A DNA stretch of 11,896 nucleotides, from NCBI GenBank assembly GCA_955652455.1, contig CATPBU010000111.1:1-11896 (forward strand), read 5' to 3'. The notes beneath the pieces were generated by a model. The model made no database searches. It was not told the DNA's origin and saw nothing but the letters and a program-made list of their open reading frames with translations. Source of the DNA: Candidatus Dormiibacterota bacterium (GTDB taxonomy: Bacteria; Chloroflexota; Dormibacteria; UBA8260). A program made the translations under genes and the position numbers. This document shows, one piece after another, positions 1 to 5,581 of the stretch (position 1 is its first letter; every line of letters starts with the position of its first letter).

Positions 1-27
1 CACCGCCAAGCCATGCGCCAGCGGCAT

Positions 28-50
28 ATGACCCGAGTCCCACGGGTCAT
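28..50 (-). terminator. Hairpin downstream of the MarR-GNAT gene
   Basis: Arms ATGACCCG (28-35) and CGGGTCAT (43-50) are perfectly complementary around a 7-nt loop. The hairpin lies about 25 nt past the stop codon of the minus-strand MarR-GNAT gene. There is no T-tract on the minus-strand side, so intrinsic termination is uncertain. It may be a U-less hairpin or an RNA 3'-end stabiliser. Nothing else is evident in positions 1-75. Confidence 0.5.
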
Positions 51-75
51 TCGACCTGCCGCCCGAGGTTCGCTC

Positions 76-963
76 CTAAGGCAGACTCTGCTTCTCGAAC
101 CAGTGGTGCGCGTACGGTTCGTCGTTGAACGGCGCCACCTCGACGTAACCGGCGGAGCGGTACAGGCTGATCGCCTCGGTGAGCAGCTCGTTCGTCTCGA
201 GCCGCACAGTTCGGGCGCCGCGGTCGGCGGCATGGGCCTCGAGCTCAGTCAGCAGGCGGCGACCGATGCCGAGCCCGCGCGCGGAGTGCGCAACCCACAT
301 GCGCTTGATCTCAGCGGGCGCGTTGTCGTGGAACTTGATCGCTCCGCAACCGATCGGGTTACCCTGCAGCGAGGCGAGTAACAGGACGCCGGCCGGAGGC
401 CGAAGCTCGTGCTCGTCGGCGGGGATGCTCTGCGTCGGATCGAAGCCGGTTGCGAACCGGGTGTTCAGCTCCGCGAAGTAGGCGTTGACACAGCGTTGCG
501 CCTGCGGCTCTGCCGGGTCGATCGGAGCCACCTCGACCATCCCCGCCGTCATCAACCGCTCGACGTCCGCCATCGCCGCCACCAGGCGAGCCCGCTGGCT
601 CGGGTTGAGGGGCGCCAGCACCGATTCGGCGAGATCGTCGCTGCGCCGGTCGAGCACGGCTCGTTCAGCCGATCCCGCCGCGGTCAGCCGCGCGGTCCGA
701 ACCCGTCTGTCGGATCCTTTCGCGCCGACCGCGACCATCCCGTCGGCTTCCAGCGACCGAAGCAGGCGGCTGACATACCCGGAATCGAGGCCAAGCTGAT
801 TGCGCAGGGAACGCACGTCACACCCGTCCGCCCCGATCTCCCACAGCACCCGCGACTCCCCGAGCGAGTGATCCCGGGCGAGAAATCGATCGTTGAGCAC
901 CCCCAGCCGCCGGGTCACGATCCGATTGAAGCGACGCACCTGCGAGACCATCGCTAGGTCCAT
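76..963 (-). CDS. MarR-family regulator fused to a GNAT N-acetyltransferase
   Basis: A 295-residue two-domain protein. Residues 1-140 look like a MarR winged helix: a helical dimerisation start, an HTH around 45-75 (QLGLDSGYVSRLLRSLEADG) and a charged wing at 81-95 (GSDRRVRTARLT). Residues 150-285 are a GNAT fold with the acetyl-CoA loop RGLGIGRRL (229-237) and the usual C-terminal helix-strand segment (SLYRSAGYVEV). MarR proteins usually repress their own promoter and release DNA on binding a small ligand. The GNAT half would transfer acetyl from acetyl-CoA to an amine, and the substrate cannot be read here. The fusion is a known architecture in soil bacteria. The ATG at 963 is chosen because a -10-like TAGAGT ends 6 nt upstream, which suggests a leaderless mRNA; no Shine-Dalgarno is seen. 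It follows the DoxX-like gene on the same strand after 105 bp, with a hairpin and its own promoter between. Confidence 0.9.
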   Translation of the reverse strand: MDLAMVSQVRRFNRIVTRRLGVLNDRFLARDHSLGESRVLWEIGADGCDVRSLRNQLGLDSGYVSRLLRSLEADGMVAVGAKGSDRRVRTARLTAAGSAERAVLDRRSDDLAESVLAPLNPSQRARLVAAMADVERLMTAGMVEVAPIDPAEPQAQRCVNAYFAELNTRFATGFDPTQSIPADEHELRPPAGVLLLASLQGNPIGCGAIKFHDNAPAEIKRMWVAHSARGLGIGRRLLTELEAHAADRGARTVRLETNELLTEAISLYRSAGYVEVAPFNDEPYAHHWFEKQSLP

Positions 964-999
964 TCTCTGACTCTAGTCAGAGATCGGGAGAAAGCTCAA
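964..999 (-). promoter_or_regulatory. Promoter and probable autoregulatory palindrome of the MarR-GNAT gene
   Basis: A perfect inverted repeat, TCTCTGACT (964-972) and AGTCAGAGA (975-983) around CT, abuts the ATG at 963. On the minus strand it contains TAGAGT (975 to 970), a -10-like hexamer 6 nt before the ATG. TTGAGC (999 to 994) sits 18 nt further upstream as a -35. A MarR dimer here would block RNA polymerase directly, so autorepression is likely. The palindrome is visible; its use as an operator is inferred. Confidence 0.7.
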
Positions 1000-1020
1000 G
1001 CCATGGCCCGGGCGCGCCGA

Positions 1021-1049
1021 GATCCAGGCCGCGCCATGCGACCTGGATC
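1021..1049 (-). terminator. Hairpin downstream of the DoxX-like gene
   Basis: GATCCAGG (1021-1028) pairs perfectly with CCTGGATC (1042-1049) around a 13-nt loop that can itself pair CGC with GCG. It starts about 20 nt after the stop of the minus-strand DoxX-like gene and lies before the MarR-GNAT promoter. It is a probable terminator that isolates the two genes. No T-tract follows. Confidence 0.5.
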
Positions 1050-1068
1050 GAAGACGCTGGTGCTGTCT

Positions 1069-1713
1069 CTACCGGAGCAGGGAGTGCGACCGGACGAAGC
1101 CCAGTGCGGACCAGCGCCGGCTGATCGGGCCGATGCTCCAGGCAGCGAGGCTGCCAACCACGATCAGCGCAATGGTGCTGACGATGTGGTCGTCGATGAA
1201 CGGATTGGTCGAGCCGGTTGGCTGACCGGCAGCGGTGGTCGCGAACGGCCAGCTCGCCGCGTACATCATCAGCAGCATGGTTGCGCCGGCGATGGCAGCG
1301 GGGCGCAGGGCCACGCCGAGAATGAGGGCCACACCCACGCCGAGGAGGCCGAGCATGAAGAGCCAGTCAACCACCGGCGCGCCGGCGATCGCATTGAACA
1401 CTCCCTGAAGTGGTCCAGCACTGACGCCGGACAGAAAGCCGTTGGTGGGCGAACCCCCGTTGACCCACGCGTGGGCTGCCGGGGTGCTGTAGCCGAGCCC
1501 GAAGGTCTTGTCGAAGAAGGCCCAGAGGAACTCAAAGCCGATGGCCAGCCGCACGCCGAGGAGGCCGAGGCGGGCGACACGGTGCCTGGTCGGTGTGGGC
1601 ACCGACGTCTGATCCGGGCGCGGCGAGCTCGGCGCGGGCCGTGCAGAGGCGCCATTCAGCACGATGGTCTGCGGAATCATTGTCGAGGTCGGTCGGTCGA
1701 GCGTCGTGGGCAT
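1069..1713 (-). CDS. DoxX-like integral membrane protein
   Basis: A 214-residue membrane protein. After a Pro/Thr/Ser-rich cytosolic-type tail of about 45 residues come four hydrophobic segments, near residues 48-69 (ending FLWAFFDKTFG), 113-135, 138-157 and 177-196. This four-helix layout with a polar, conserved-looking first helix is typical of the DoxX / TQO small-subunit-like family. Characterised members relate to thiosulfate:quinone oxidoreductase or to oxidative-stress membrane complexes, but most are of unknown function, and no partner subunit lies nearby. The ATG at 1713 is preferred over an upstream GTG at 1722 because GGAGGT (1726 to 1721) lies 7 nt before it. It is separated from the PfpI-like gene by about 185 bp containing a GC-rich hairpin, so co-transcription is doubtful. 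Confidence 0.75.
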   Translation of the reverse strand: MPTTLDRPTSTMIPQTIVLNGASARPAPSSPRPDQTSVPTPTRHRVARLGLLGVRLAIGFEFLWAFFDKTFGLGYSTPAAHAWVNGGSPTNGFLSGVSAGPLQGVFNAIAGAPVVDWLFMLGLLGVGVALILGVALRPAAIAGATMLLMMYAASWPFATTAAGQPTGSTNPFIDDHIVSTIALIVVGSLAAWSIGPISRRWSALGFVRSHSLLR

Positions 1714-1865
1714 TAGCCGCACCTCCGTTGCGAGGGCTTTCTACATGAGTCCTTTCCACCGCAGTGTCTCGAACAGGGAGAACCCAGCCCAGAGCCGAAG
1801 GTCATGCAGATCGAGGGCCAACAGTCCCAAATCGCCACAGCCACCGCCGGTGCCGCCAAGACGCC

Positions 1866-1881
1866 GCGCGCCGCCGCGCGC
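1866..1881 (-). terminator. GC-rich hairpin after the PfpI-like gene
   Basis: GCGCGC (1866-1871) and GCGCGC (1876-1881) can pair around CGCC, about 18 nt past the minus-strand stop at 1899. It is short and sits in very GC-rich sequence, so it may be chance. The rest of 1723-1898 shows no convincing gene. Confidence 0.3.
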
Positions 1882-1898
1882 TCGCTGTTGCTGGATGG

Positions 1899-2486
1899 TC
1901 AGACTCCGACCGCCTGCCTGCTCGGCTCGACCGGGGCGTGCTGGCGGAGCAGTGTCATGAAGGCGCGCATCCAAGCCGGATGATCCGGCCATGCCCGCGC
2001 TGAGACCATGTTGCCGTCGACCACCGCTTCGCTGTCGACGAAGTCGGCACCGGCGGCACGCACGTCCGGAGCGAGCGCTGGGTAGGCGGCGGACCGGCGG
2101 CCGCCGAGCACACCGCTGGCGGCAAGGGCCAACGGCGCGTGACAGATCTGCGCGACAGGCTTCTGCTCGCCGAAGAAGTGCTTGATGATGCGCTGCACGT
2201 CGGTGTCGTTGCGGATGTACTCGGGGGCGCGGCCACCGGGGATGACCAGCGCAACATAGTCGGCGGGATTCACATCCCTGAACGCGATGTCAGCCGGCCA
2301 GGTGTAACCAGGCTTCTCTGTGTACGTGTCGTAGCCGTCGACGAAGTCGTGGACCACGAACTGCAGCTTCTTCTTGGTCGGTGCGGCCATATCGACCTCG
2401 TAGCCCTCCTCCAGCAGACGCTGGTAGGGATACATCACCTCGAGAGACTCGGCGGCATCGCCCGCCAGGATGAGCACCTTCGCCAT
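1899..2486 (-). CDS. DJ-1/PfpI-family cysteine hydrolase-like protein
   Basis: A 195-residue single-domain protein closely following the PfpI pattern: N-terminal KVLILAGD strand, an acidic residue in AAESLE (E13 or E16), PGGRAPE (83-89), and the nucleophile elbow AQICHA with Cys115 followed by His116. PfpI-type proteins have been described as intracellular proteases and as glyoxalase III or deglycase enzymes acting on methylglyoxal and glycated groups; the deglycase claim is debated. The ATG at 2486 has a strong AGGAGGT five nt upstream, so it is preferred over TTG at 2492. The gene lies 70 bp downstream of the methylglyoxal synthase on the same strand, with no obvious terminator between. This suggests a shared transcript and a role in handling methylglyoxal, but that is inference. 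Confidence 0.88.
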   Translation of the reverse strand: MAKVLILAGDAAESLEVMYPYQRLLEEGYEVDMAAPTKKKLQFVVHDFVDGYDTYTEKPGYTWPADIAFRDVNPADYVALVIPGGRAPEYIRNDTDVQRIIKHFFGEQKPVAQICHAPLALAASGVLGGRRSAAYPALAPDVRAAGADFVDSEAVVDGNMVSARAWPDHPAWMRAFMTLLRQHAPVEPSRQAVGV

Positions 2487-2556
2487 GGCCAACCTCCTAT
2501 CTCGTCTGGCATCGCAACGCGGCCACGCTACGCTTGGCCCGACCGTCAGTCAAGCG

Positions 2557-3003
2557 TTACGCAGCCGCCCATGTGCGGCGTAGCGGCTCACTCATCAGGG
2601 GACTCGACAGCACAAAGTCCGCCGTCGAGCGGTTGCATGCGATGGGTACGTTGCACACCACGGCGATCCGGAGAAGCGCCTTGACGTCGACGTCGTGCGG
2701 GTGCGGTTCGAGGGGATCCCAGAAGAAGATGACCAGGTCGATCCGATTCTCGGCGATCGCCGCACCGACCTGCTGATCGCCGCCCAACGGCCCGCTGAGG
2801 TATTGGTGGACTGTCAGTCCCAGCGCCTCAGCGAGCAGGCCCCCCGTGGTTCCGGTGGCATGCAGATCGTGTTGAGCGAGGGTGGCCCGGTTGAATCGCG
2901 CCCACTCGAGCAGGTCCTCCTTTCGATGGTCGTGCGCGATCAGGACAATGTTCTTCCTGCTCCGCAACGCCACCGCGTTCTGGCGAGTGGTTTTGACGGT
3001 CAC
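2557..3003 (-). CDS. mgsA: Methylglyoxal synthase
   Basis: A 148-residue protein with the family signatures in order: [10 protein letters not shown] (18-26), the phosphate-binding GTTGG (51-55), [11 protein letters not shown] (70-80) with the probable catalytic Asp76, FFWDPL (93-98) and [11 protein letters not shown] (102-112) with His103 and Asp106 matching the E. coli active-site residues. It converts dihydroxyacetone phosphate to methylglyoxal and phosphate, a glycolytic bypass that frees phosphate when sugar phosphates accumulate. The C-terminus is slightly shorter than in E. coli. The GTG at 3003 is chosen for three reasons: the length matches the family, its GTG overlaps the TGA of a 9-codon upstream ORF, and the alternative GTG at 3045 lies upstream of the predicted transcription start and inside the operator. 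No good Shine-Dalgarno precedes 3003. It is divergent from the GntR/FCD gene. Confidence 0.9.
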   Translation of the reverse strand: MTVKTTRQNAVALRSRKNIVLIAHDHRKEDLLEWARFNRATLAQHDLHATGTTGGLLAEALGLTVHQYLSGPLGGDQQVGAAIAENRIDLVIFFWDPLEPHPHDVDVKALLRIAVVCNVPIACNRSTADFVLSSPLMSEPLRRTWAAA

Positions 3004-3029
3004 AACGGCGACCAGGGTGTAGTATTCAT
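3000..3029 (-). CDS. Possible 9-codon leader ORF overlapping mgsA
   Basis: On the minus strand an ATG at 3029 lies exactly 6 nt after TACAAT (3041 to 3036). It opens a frame encoding MNTTPWSPL and ends in TGA at 3002-3000. The TGA overlaps the GTG of mgsA (3003-3001) as GTGA, the arrangement typical of translational coupling. If the -10 is used, the mRNA would begin at or near this ATG, and ribosomes would reach mgsA by termination-reinitiation. This would explain the absent Shine-Dalgarno. It is too short to judge by coding bias and could be coincidence. Confidence 0.4.
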   Translation of the reverse strand: MNTTPWSPL

Positions 3030-3034
3030 GGCAT

Positions 3035-3049
3035 GATTGTAGCACAATC
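3035..3049. promoter_or_regulatory. Probable GntR/FCD operator between mgsA and the regulator gene
   Basis: A perfect inverted repeat, GATTGT-AGC-ACAATC. Its core TTGTAGCACAA fits TnGTnnnACnA, the operator pattern established for FCD-type GntR regulators such as LldR. On the minus strand it contains the mgsA -10 TACAAT. On the plus strand it lies just after a possible -10 TAGTAT (3020-3025), so one dimer could control both divergent genes. The match is seen; binding by the adjacent regulator is inferred. Confidence 0.7.
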
Positions 3050-3084
3050 CGACATGCCCCAAACCCGTGACAGGATTAAGATCC

Positions 3085-3741
3085 GTGCAACAGCTGGAGA
3101 CGGTGTCGACCGTGGAGGCCCTCGAAGACGCCTTGGAGAGGCGGATCCTCGAGGGCCACTTTCGCCCGGGTGAGCACCTGCGCGAGATCGAGCTCGCCCA
3201 GGAATATCACGTTGGCCGGAACACGCTGAGGGCAGCGTTCGACGGTCTCACGCGCTGCGGGCTGCTGGAGAAGGAGCGCAATCGCGGAGTCTTTGTGCGC
3301 GTCCTCACCCGGAGCGACCTTGCCGAGATCTACGGGTTGCGCACCGCTCTCGAGGTGCAGGCTTCGCGCGTGCTGGCGGCGCGCCGCGTCGTGCCCCAGG
3401 CTGCCCGCGAGGCGCTGATCAAACACCGCAAGCTCGGCGCGCGTTCTCAGCGGCGTCCGGTGGTCGAAGCCGACCTCGCGTTCCACCGCGCCATCGTTGT
3501 TGCTGCGGGAAATTCGCGCTTGGCGCGAGCGCATCGGGACCTCGAGGTGGAGCTACGCCTCTGCCTGGCTCAGCTGGTGCACGGATACGCCACCGTCGCG
3601 CAGCTGGCGGACGAGCACGAGGAGCTGCTTCGCGCTATCGAGAGTGGCCGCCCCGCGACGGCCGAGGCCGCGATCCGCCAGCATCTCGAGAACGCCACCG
3701 CCTGGCTTATCGATCACGTCGCCGACAGCCGGCCCGGGTGA
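3085..3741 (+). CDS. GntR-family transcriptional regulator, FCD subfamily
   Basis: A 218-residue regulator. The N-terminal 75 residues form the GntR winged helix (GEHLREIELAQEYHVGRNTLRAAFDGL, then the wing ERNRGVFVRV). The rest is an all-helical FCD ligand domain with expected metal or ligand residues in EADLAFHRAIV, DEHEELLRAIESG and IRQHLENA. FCD regulators sense small carboxylates such as lactate, citrate or sugar acids, or fatty acyl-CoA; the ligand here is unknown. The GTG at 3085 has AGGA nine nt upstream, whereas the GTG at 3067 has none, so 3085 is preferred with moderate confidence. The operator at 3035-3049 suggests autoregulation and control of the divergent mgsA. The cupin gene follows after 108 bp but has its own promoter. 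Confidence 0.88.
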   Translation: MQQLETVSTVEALEDALERRILEGHFRPGEHLREIELAQEYHVGRNTLRAAFDGLTRCGLLEKERNRGVFVRVLTRSDLAEIYGLRTALEVQASRVLAARRVVPQAAREALIKHRKLGARSQRRPVVEADLAFHRAIVVAAGNSRLARAHRDLEVELRLCLAQLVHGYATVAQLADEHEELLRAIESGRPATAEAAIRQHLENATAWLIDHVADSRPG

Positions 3742-3814
3742 CGCCCCTCGCCGACGTCAGCGCGGCAGTAGCGGCAAACGCCCTCGCTCATGCCGAAGGC
3801 GTCGCGCGTCGTGA

Positions 3815-3842
3815 TTGAGGGGCCGGCTGTGAGCGCTATCCT
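3815..3842 (+). promoter_or_regulatory. Leaderless promoter of the cupin gene
   Basis: TTGAGG (3815-3820), a 16-nt spacer and TATCCT (3837-3842) end 7 nt before the ATG at 3850. Transcription would then begin at or next to the start codon. The same bases GAGGGG could instead be read as a Shine-Dalgarno for a GTG at 3829, but the spacing and hexamers favour the promoter reading. Confidence 0.55.
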
Positions 3843-3849
3843 GCCCGTC

Positions 3850-4224
3850 ATGGGTGAGATACGCCTGGTACGGGCTGAAGACCTCGTCGAGTCCGATCCC
3901 ACTCCCGGGATGCGCCGTGAGCAGGCGATCGCCGCGGACGGTCTGTGGGCAGGCCTCGCGCACACACAGCCAGGCATGGTGTCCGGCTGGCACCATCACG
4001 GTGGCTACGAGTCGTCGATCTACGTGTCGAGTGGCGCGCTCCGCATGGAGTACGGTCCTGGCGGCGCCAGCGTCATCGAGGCGCAGGCGGGTGAGTTCAT
4101 CCATGTGCCCCGCGGCGCCATCCATCGCGAGGGCAACCCAACTGAGCGTGTGGCCACACTGGTCGTGGTGCGTGCCGGCCATGGTGTGCCGACAGTGAAC
4201 GTCGACGGTCCTGAACCCGGCTGA
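3850..4224 (+). CDS. Small single-domain cupin protein
   Basis: A 124-residue cupin. Motif 1 is GWHHHGGYESSIYVSSG (46-62), with His48, His50 and Glu54 as likely metal ligands. Motif 2 is GEFIHVPRGAIHREGN (81-96), with His92 as the fourth ligand. All four ligands are present, so it should bind a divalent metal. Small cupins of this kind include isomerases, dioxygenases and sensor-like proteins, and the reaction cannot be assigned. The ATG at 3850 is chosen from the -10-like TATCCT seven nt upstream; a longer form from GTG 3829 is possible. It lies just downstream of the GntR regulator and converges with the hydrolase, whose stop is only 18 nt away. Confidence 0.82.
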   Translation: MGEIRLVRAEDLVESDPTPGMRREQAIAADGLWAGLAHTQPGMVSGWHHHGGYESSIYVSSGALRMEYGPGGASVIEAQAGEFIHVPRGAIHREGNPTERVATLVVVRAGHGVPTVNVDGPEPG

Positions 4225-4242
4225 GAGCTTTGCCGGAGCGAC

Positions 4243-5106
4243 CTAGCCTTCGACACCTGCCAGGAAGTCGTTGACCACCGCCATGAAGTGCTCGCGCTTC
4301 TCGGCGAAGCACAGGTGCGAGGCATCCGGCACGATCTCGTGCCGTGACCCGCTGATGCGCGCGTGCATGTCCGCCAGATGTTCGGGGCGGCATTCATCGT
4401 GCTCGCCGCCGATGAGCAGGGTGGGCACGTCGATCTCGCCGAGTCGCGGGGTGACATCCCAGCGCGCGAGGGTCCCGGTGACCGTGAACTCGCTGGGACC
4501 GTTCATGTGGTGATACACGTCGAGACCTGCTTGCGCAAATGACCGCTCCAGGCCCTCGGGCCACGGGTTCATCCGGCAGACGTGCTCGCGGTAGAAGCCG
4601 AGGATCGCGGCGGCGTATTCCGGGCAGTCGGTCATGCCGCTCGCCTCATGGCGTCTGATCGTCTCCTGCTCGGCGGCCGGCTGCCTGCTCAACAGGTCTG
4701 CGCACTCCGCACTCCAACGCGGCATGCTCGCCGGGCTGCCCGCGAGCACCAGGCTCCGCAGCGCCGGGCGGCGATCGAGCACGTACTGCATGGCCAGCAT
4801 GCCGCCCCACGAGCTGCCCAGAAGATGCACGTCGGTCAGGTACAGTGCGTCGCGGACGGTGACCAGCTCCTCGACGAACCGCTCAACGGTCCAGAGCGAC
4901 ACGTTCCCGGGGCGCTCGGAGCGGCCACAGCCGAGCTGGTCGTAGAAGATCACCTCGCGGCGGTCAGCGAGGTCCTCGAGCGCCTCCAGGTAGTGGGAGG
5001 TGAAACCCGGGCCGCCGTGAAGGCAGAGGAGCGGGATGCCTCCCTCACCGACCGATCGGTAGAACACATCACCACCGGGGACGTGGATGAAGCCCTCACG
5101 CGCCAT
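4243..5106 (-). CDS. Proline-iminopeptidase-like alpha/beta hydrolase
   Basis: A 287-residue S33-type alpha/beta hydrolase. The oxyanion-hole motif HGGPG is at 30-34 and DQLGCGRS, typical of proline iminopeptidases, at 56-63. The nucleophile elbow GSSWGG contains Ser99, the acid is Asp237 in GGEHDE, and the base is His264 in DASHL; the triad is complete. Related enzymes release N-terminal proline or hydrolyse amino-acid amides in the cytosol, and no signal peptide is seen. The ATG at 5106 is preceded by AGGAG at 7-nt spacing, so an upstream extension in the same frame is rejected. It converges on the cupin and is divergent from the pilin gene. The 5107-5303 spacer must hold both promoters, but I could not assign hexamers there. 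Confidence 0.88.
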   Translation of the reverse strand: MAREGFIHVPGGDVFYRSVGEGGIPLLCLHGGPGFTSHYLEALEDLADRREVIFYDQLGCGRSERPGNVSLWTVERFVEELVTVRDALYLTDVHLLGSSWGGMLAMQYVLDRRPALRSLVLAGSPASMPRWSAECADLLSRQPAAEQETIRRHEASGMTDCPEYAAAILGFYREHVCRMNPWPEGLERSFAQAGLDVYHHMNGPSEFTVTGTLARWDVTPRLGEIDVPTLLIGGEHDECRPEHLADMHARISGSRHEIVPDASHLCFAEKREHFMAVVNDFLAGVEG

Positions 5107-5321
5107 GGATGTGCTCCTGCTGCACATCGTTGGACGAGGTGTTCTCGGCGGCCGGACCGTCTCATTCGTTGGTTGGCAGCGTGTACTCGTCCGGAAAGCA
5201 ACCGATGCGTCACCCGATCGTGCCGCTTCTTTTCCCTGGCCACAACACCCCTGGGTCAATCGGCTCCCTAACGTTGTCCCAGGCCTCACCAGGCCGCTAG
5301 CGGATGGAGGCCGATCGAGAG

Positions 5322-5516
5322 ATGGAACGGATGGTCACACGGGTGCGCGACGCGCTTCTTCGGCTGGCCGGCGAGGACGACCAGCGCGGCCAGGGGATGG
5401 CTGAATACGCACTCATCCTGGTGCTCATCGCCGTGGTGGTGATCGTCATCCTCACCGTGGTGGGCCAGCAGGTCAACAACGCGTTCTCCAACGTGAGCAG
5501 CGGGCTCGGCACCTAG
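5322..5516 (+). CDS. Flp-type pilin subunit
   Basis: A 64-residue small protein with a charged N-terminus followed by a class III signal motif, RGQGMAEYALILVLIAVVVIVI. Prepilin peptidase would cut between the Gly and the following residue, leaving the Glu five residues after the cut and the adjacent Tyr that mark Flp pilins, then one hydrophobic helix and a short polar tail. Such pilins polymerise into Tad/Flp pili used in attachment or DNA uptake. No Tad ATPase, prepilin peptidase or secretin lies in this window, so the subunit is isolated from its assembly genes here. GGAGG (5306-5310) lies 11 nt before the ATG at 5322; starts at 5304 and 5331 are also possible. Confidence 0.85.
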   Translation: MERMVTRVRDALLRLAGEDDQRGQGMAEYALILVLIAVVVIVILTVVGQQVNNAFSNVSSGLGT

Positions 5517-5568
5517 GCAGTTCGGCCGTCATCGGTCCGTGCGTCGAGGCTCACGGTCTCGAGTGCCG

Positions 5569-5574
5569 GATAAT
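5569..5574 (+). promoter_or_regulatory. -10-like element of the MFS gene
   Basis: GATAAT matches five of six positions of the TATAAT consensus and ends 7 nt before the GTG at 5582. No Shine-Dalgarno is present, which fits a leaderless transcript. The -35 is poor: TCGAGG at 5544-5549 gives a 19-nt spacer. Confidence 0.45.
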
Positions 5575-5581
5575 CGGATCC

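Noticed and set aside
1003..1716. Long plus-strand ORF opposite the DoxX-like gene
   Set aside because: Its product is low-complexity, Arg/Gly/Glu-rich and without recognisable domains; the minus strand encodes a clear membrane protein.
1741..1992. Minus-strand 83-codon ORF overlapping the PfpI gene end
   Set aside because: It overlaps the PfpI coding region in another frame, has Gly/Arg-rich low-complexity sequence and no start signal.
2557..3045. Longer methylglyoxal synthase from GTG 3045
   Set aside because: The extra 14 residues do not match the family, and the codon lies inside the predicted operator and upstream of the predicted transcription start.
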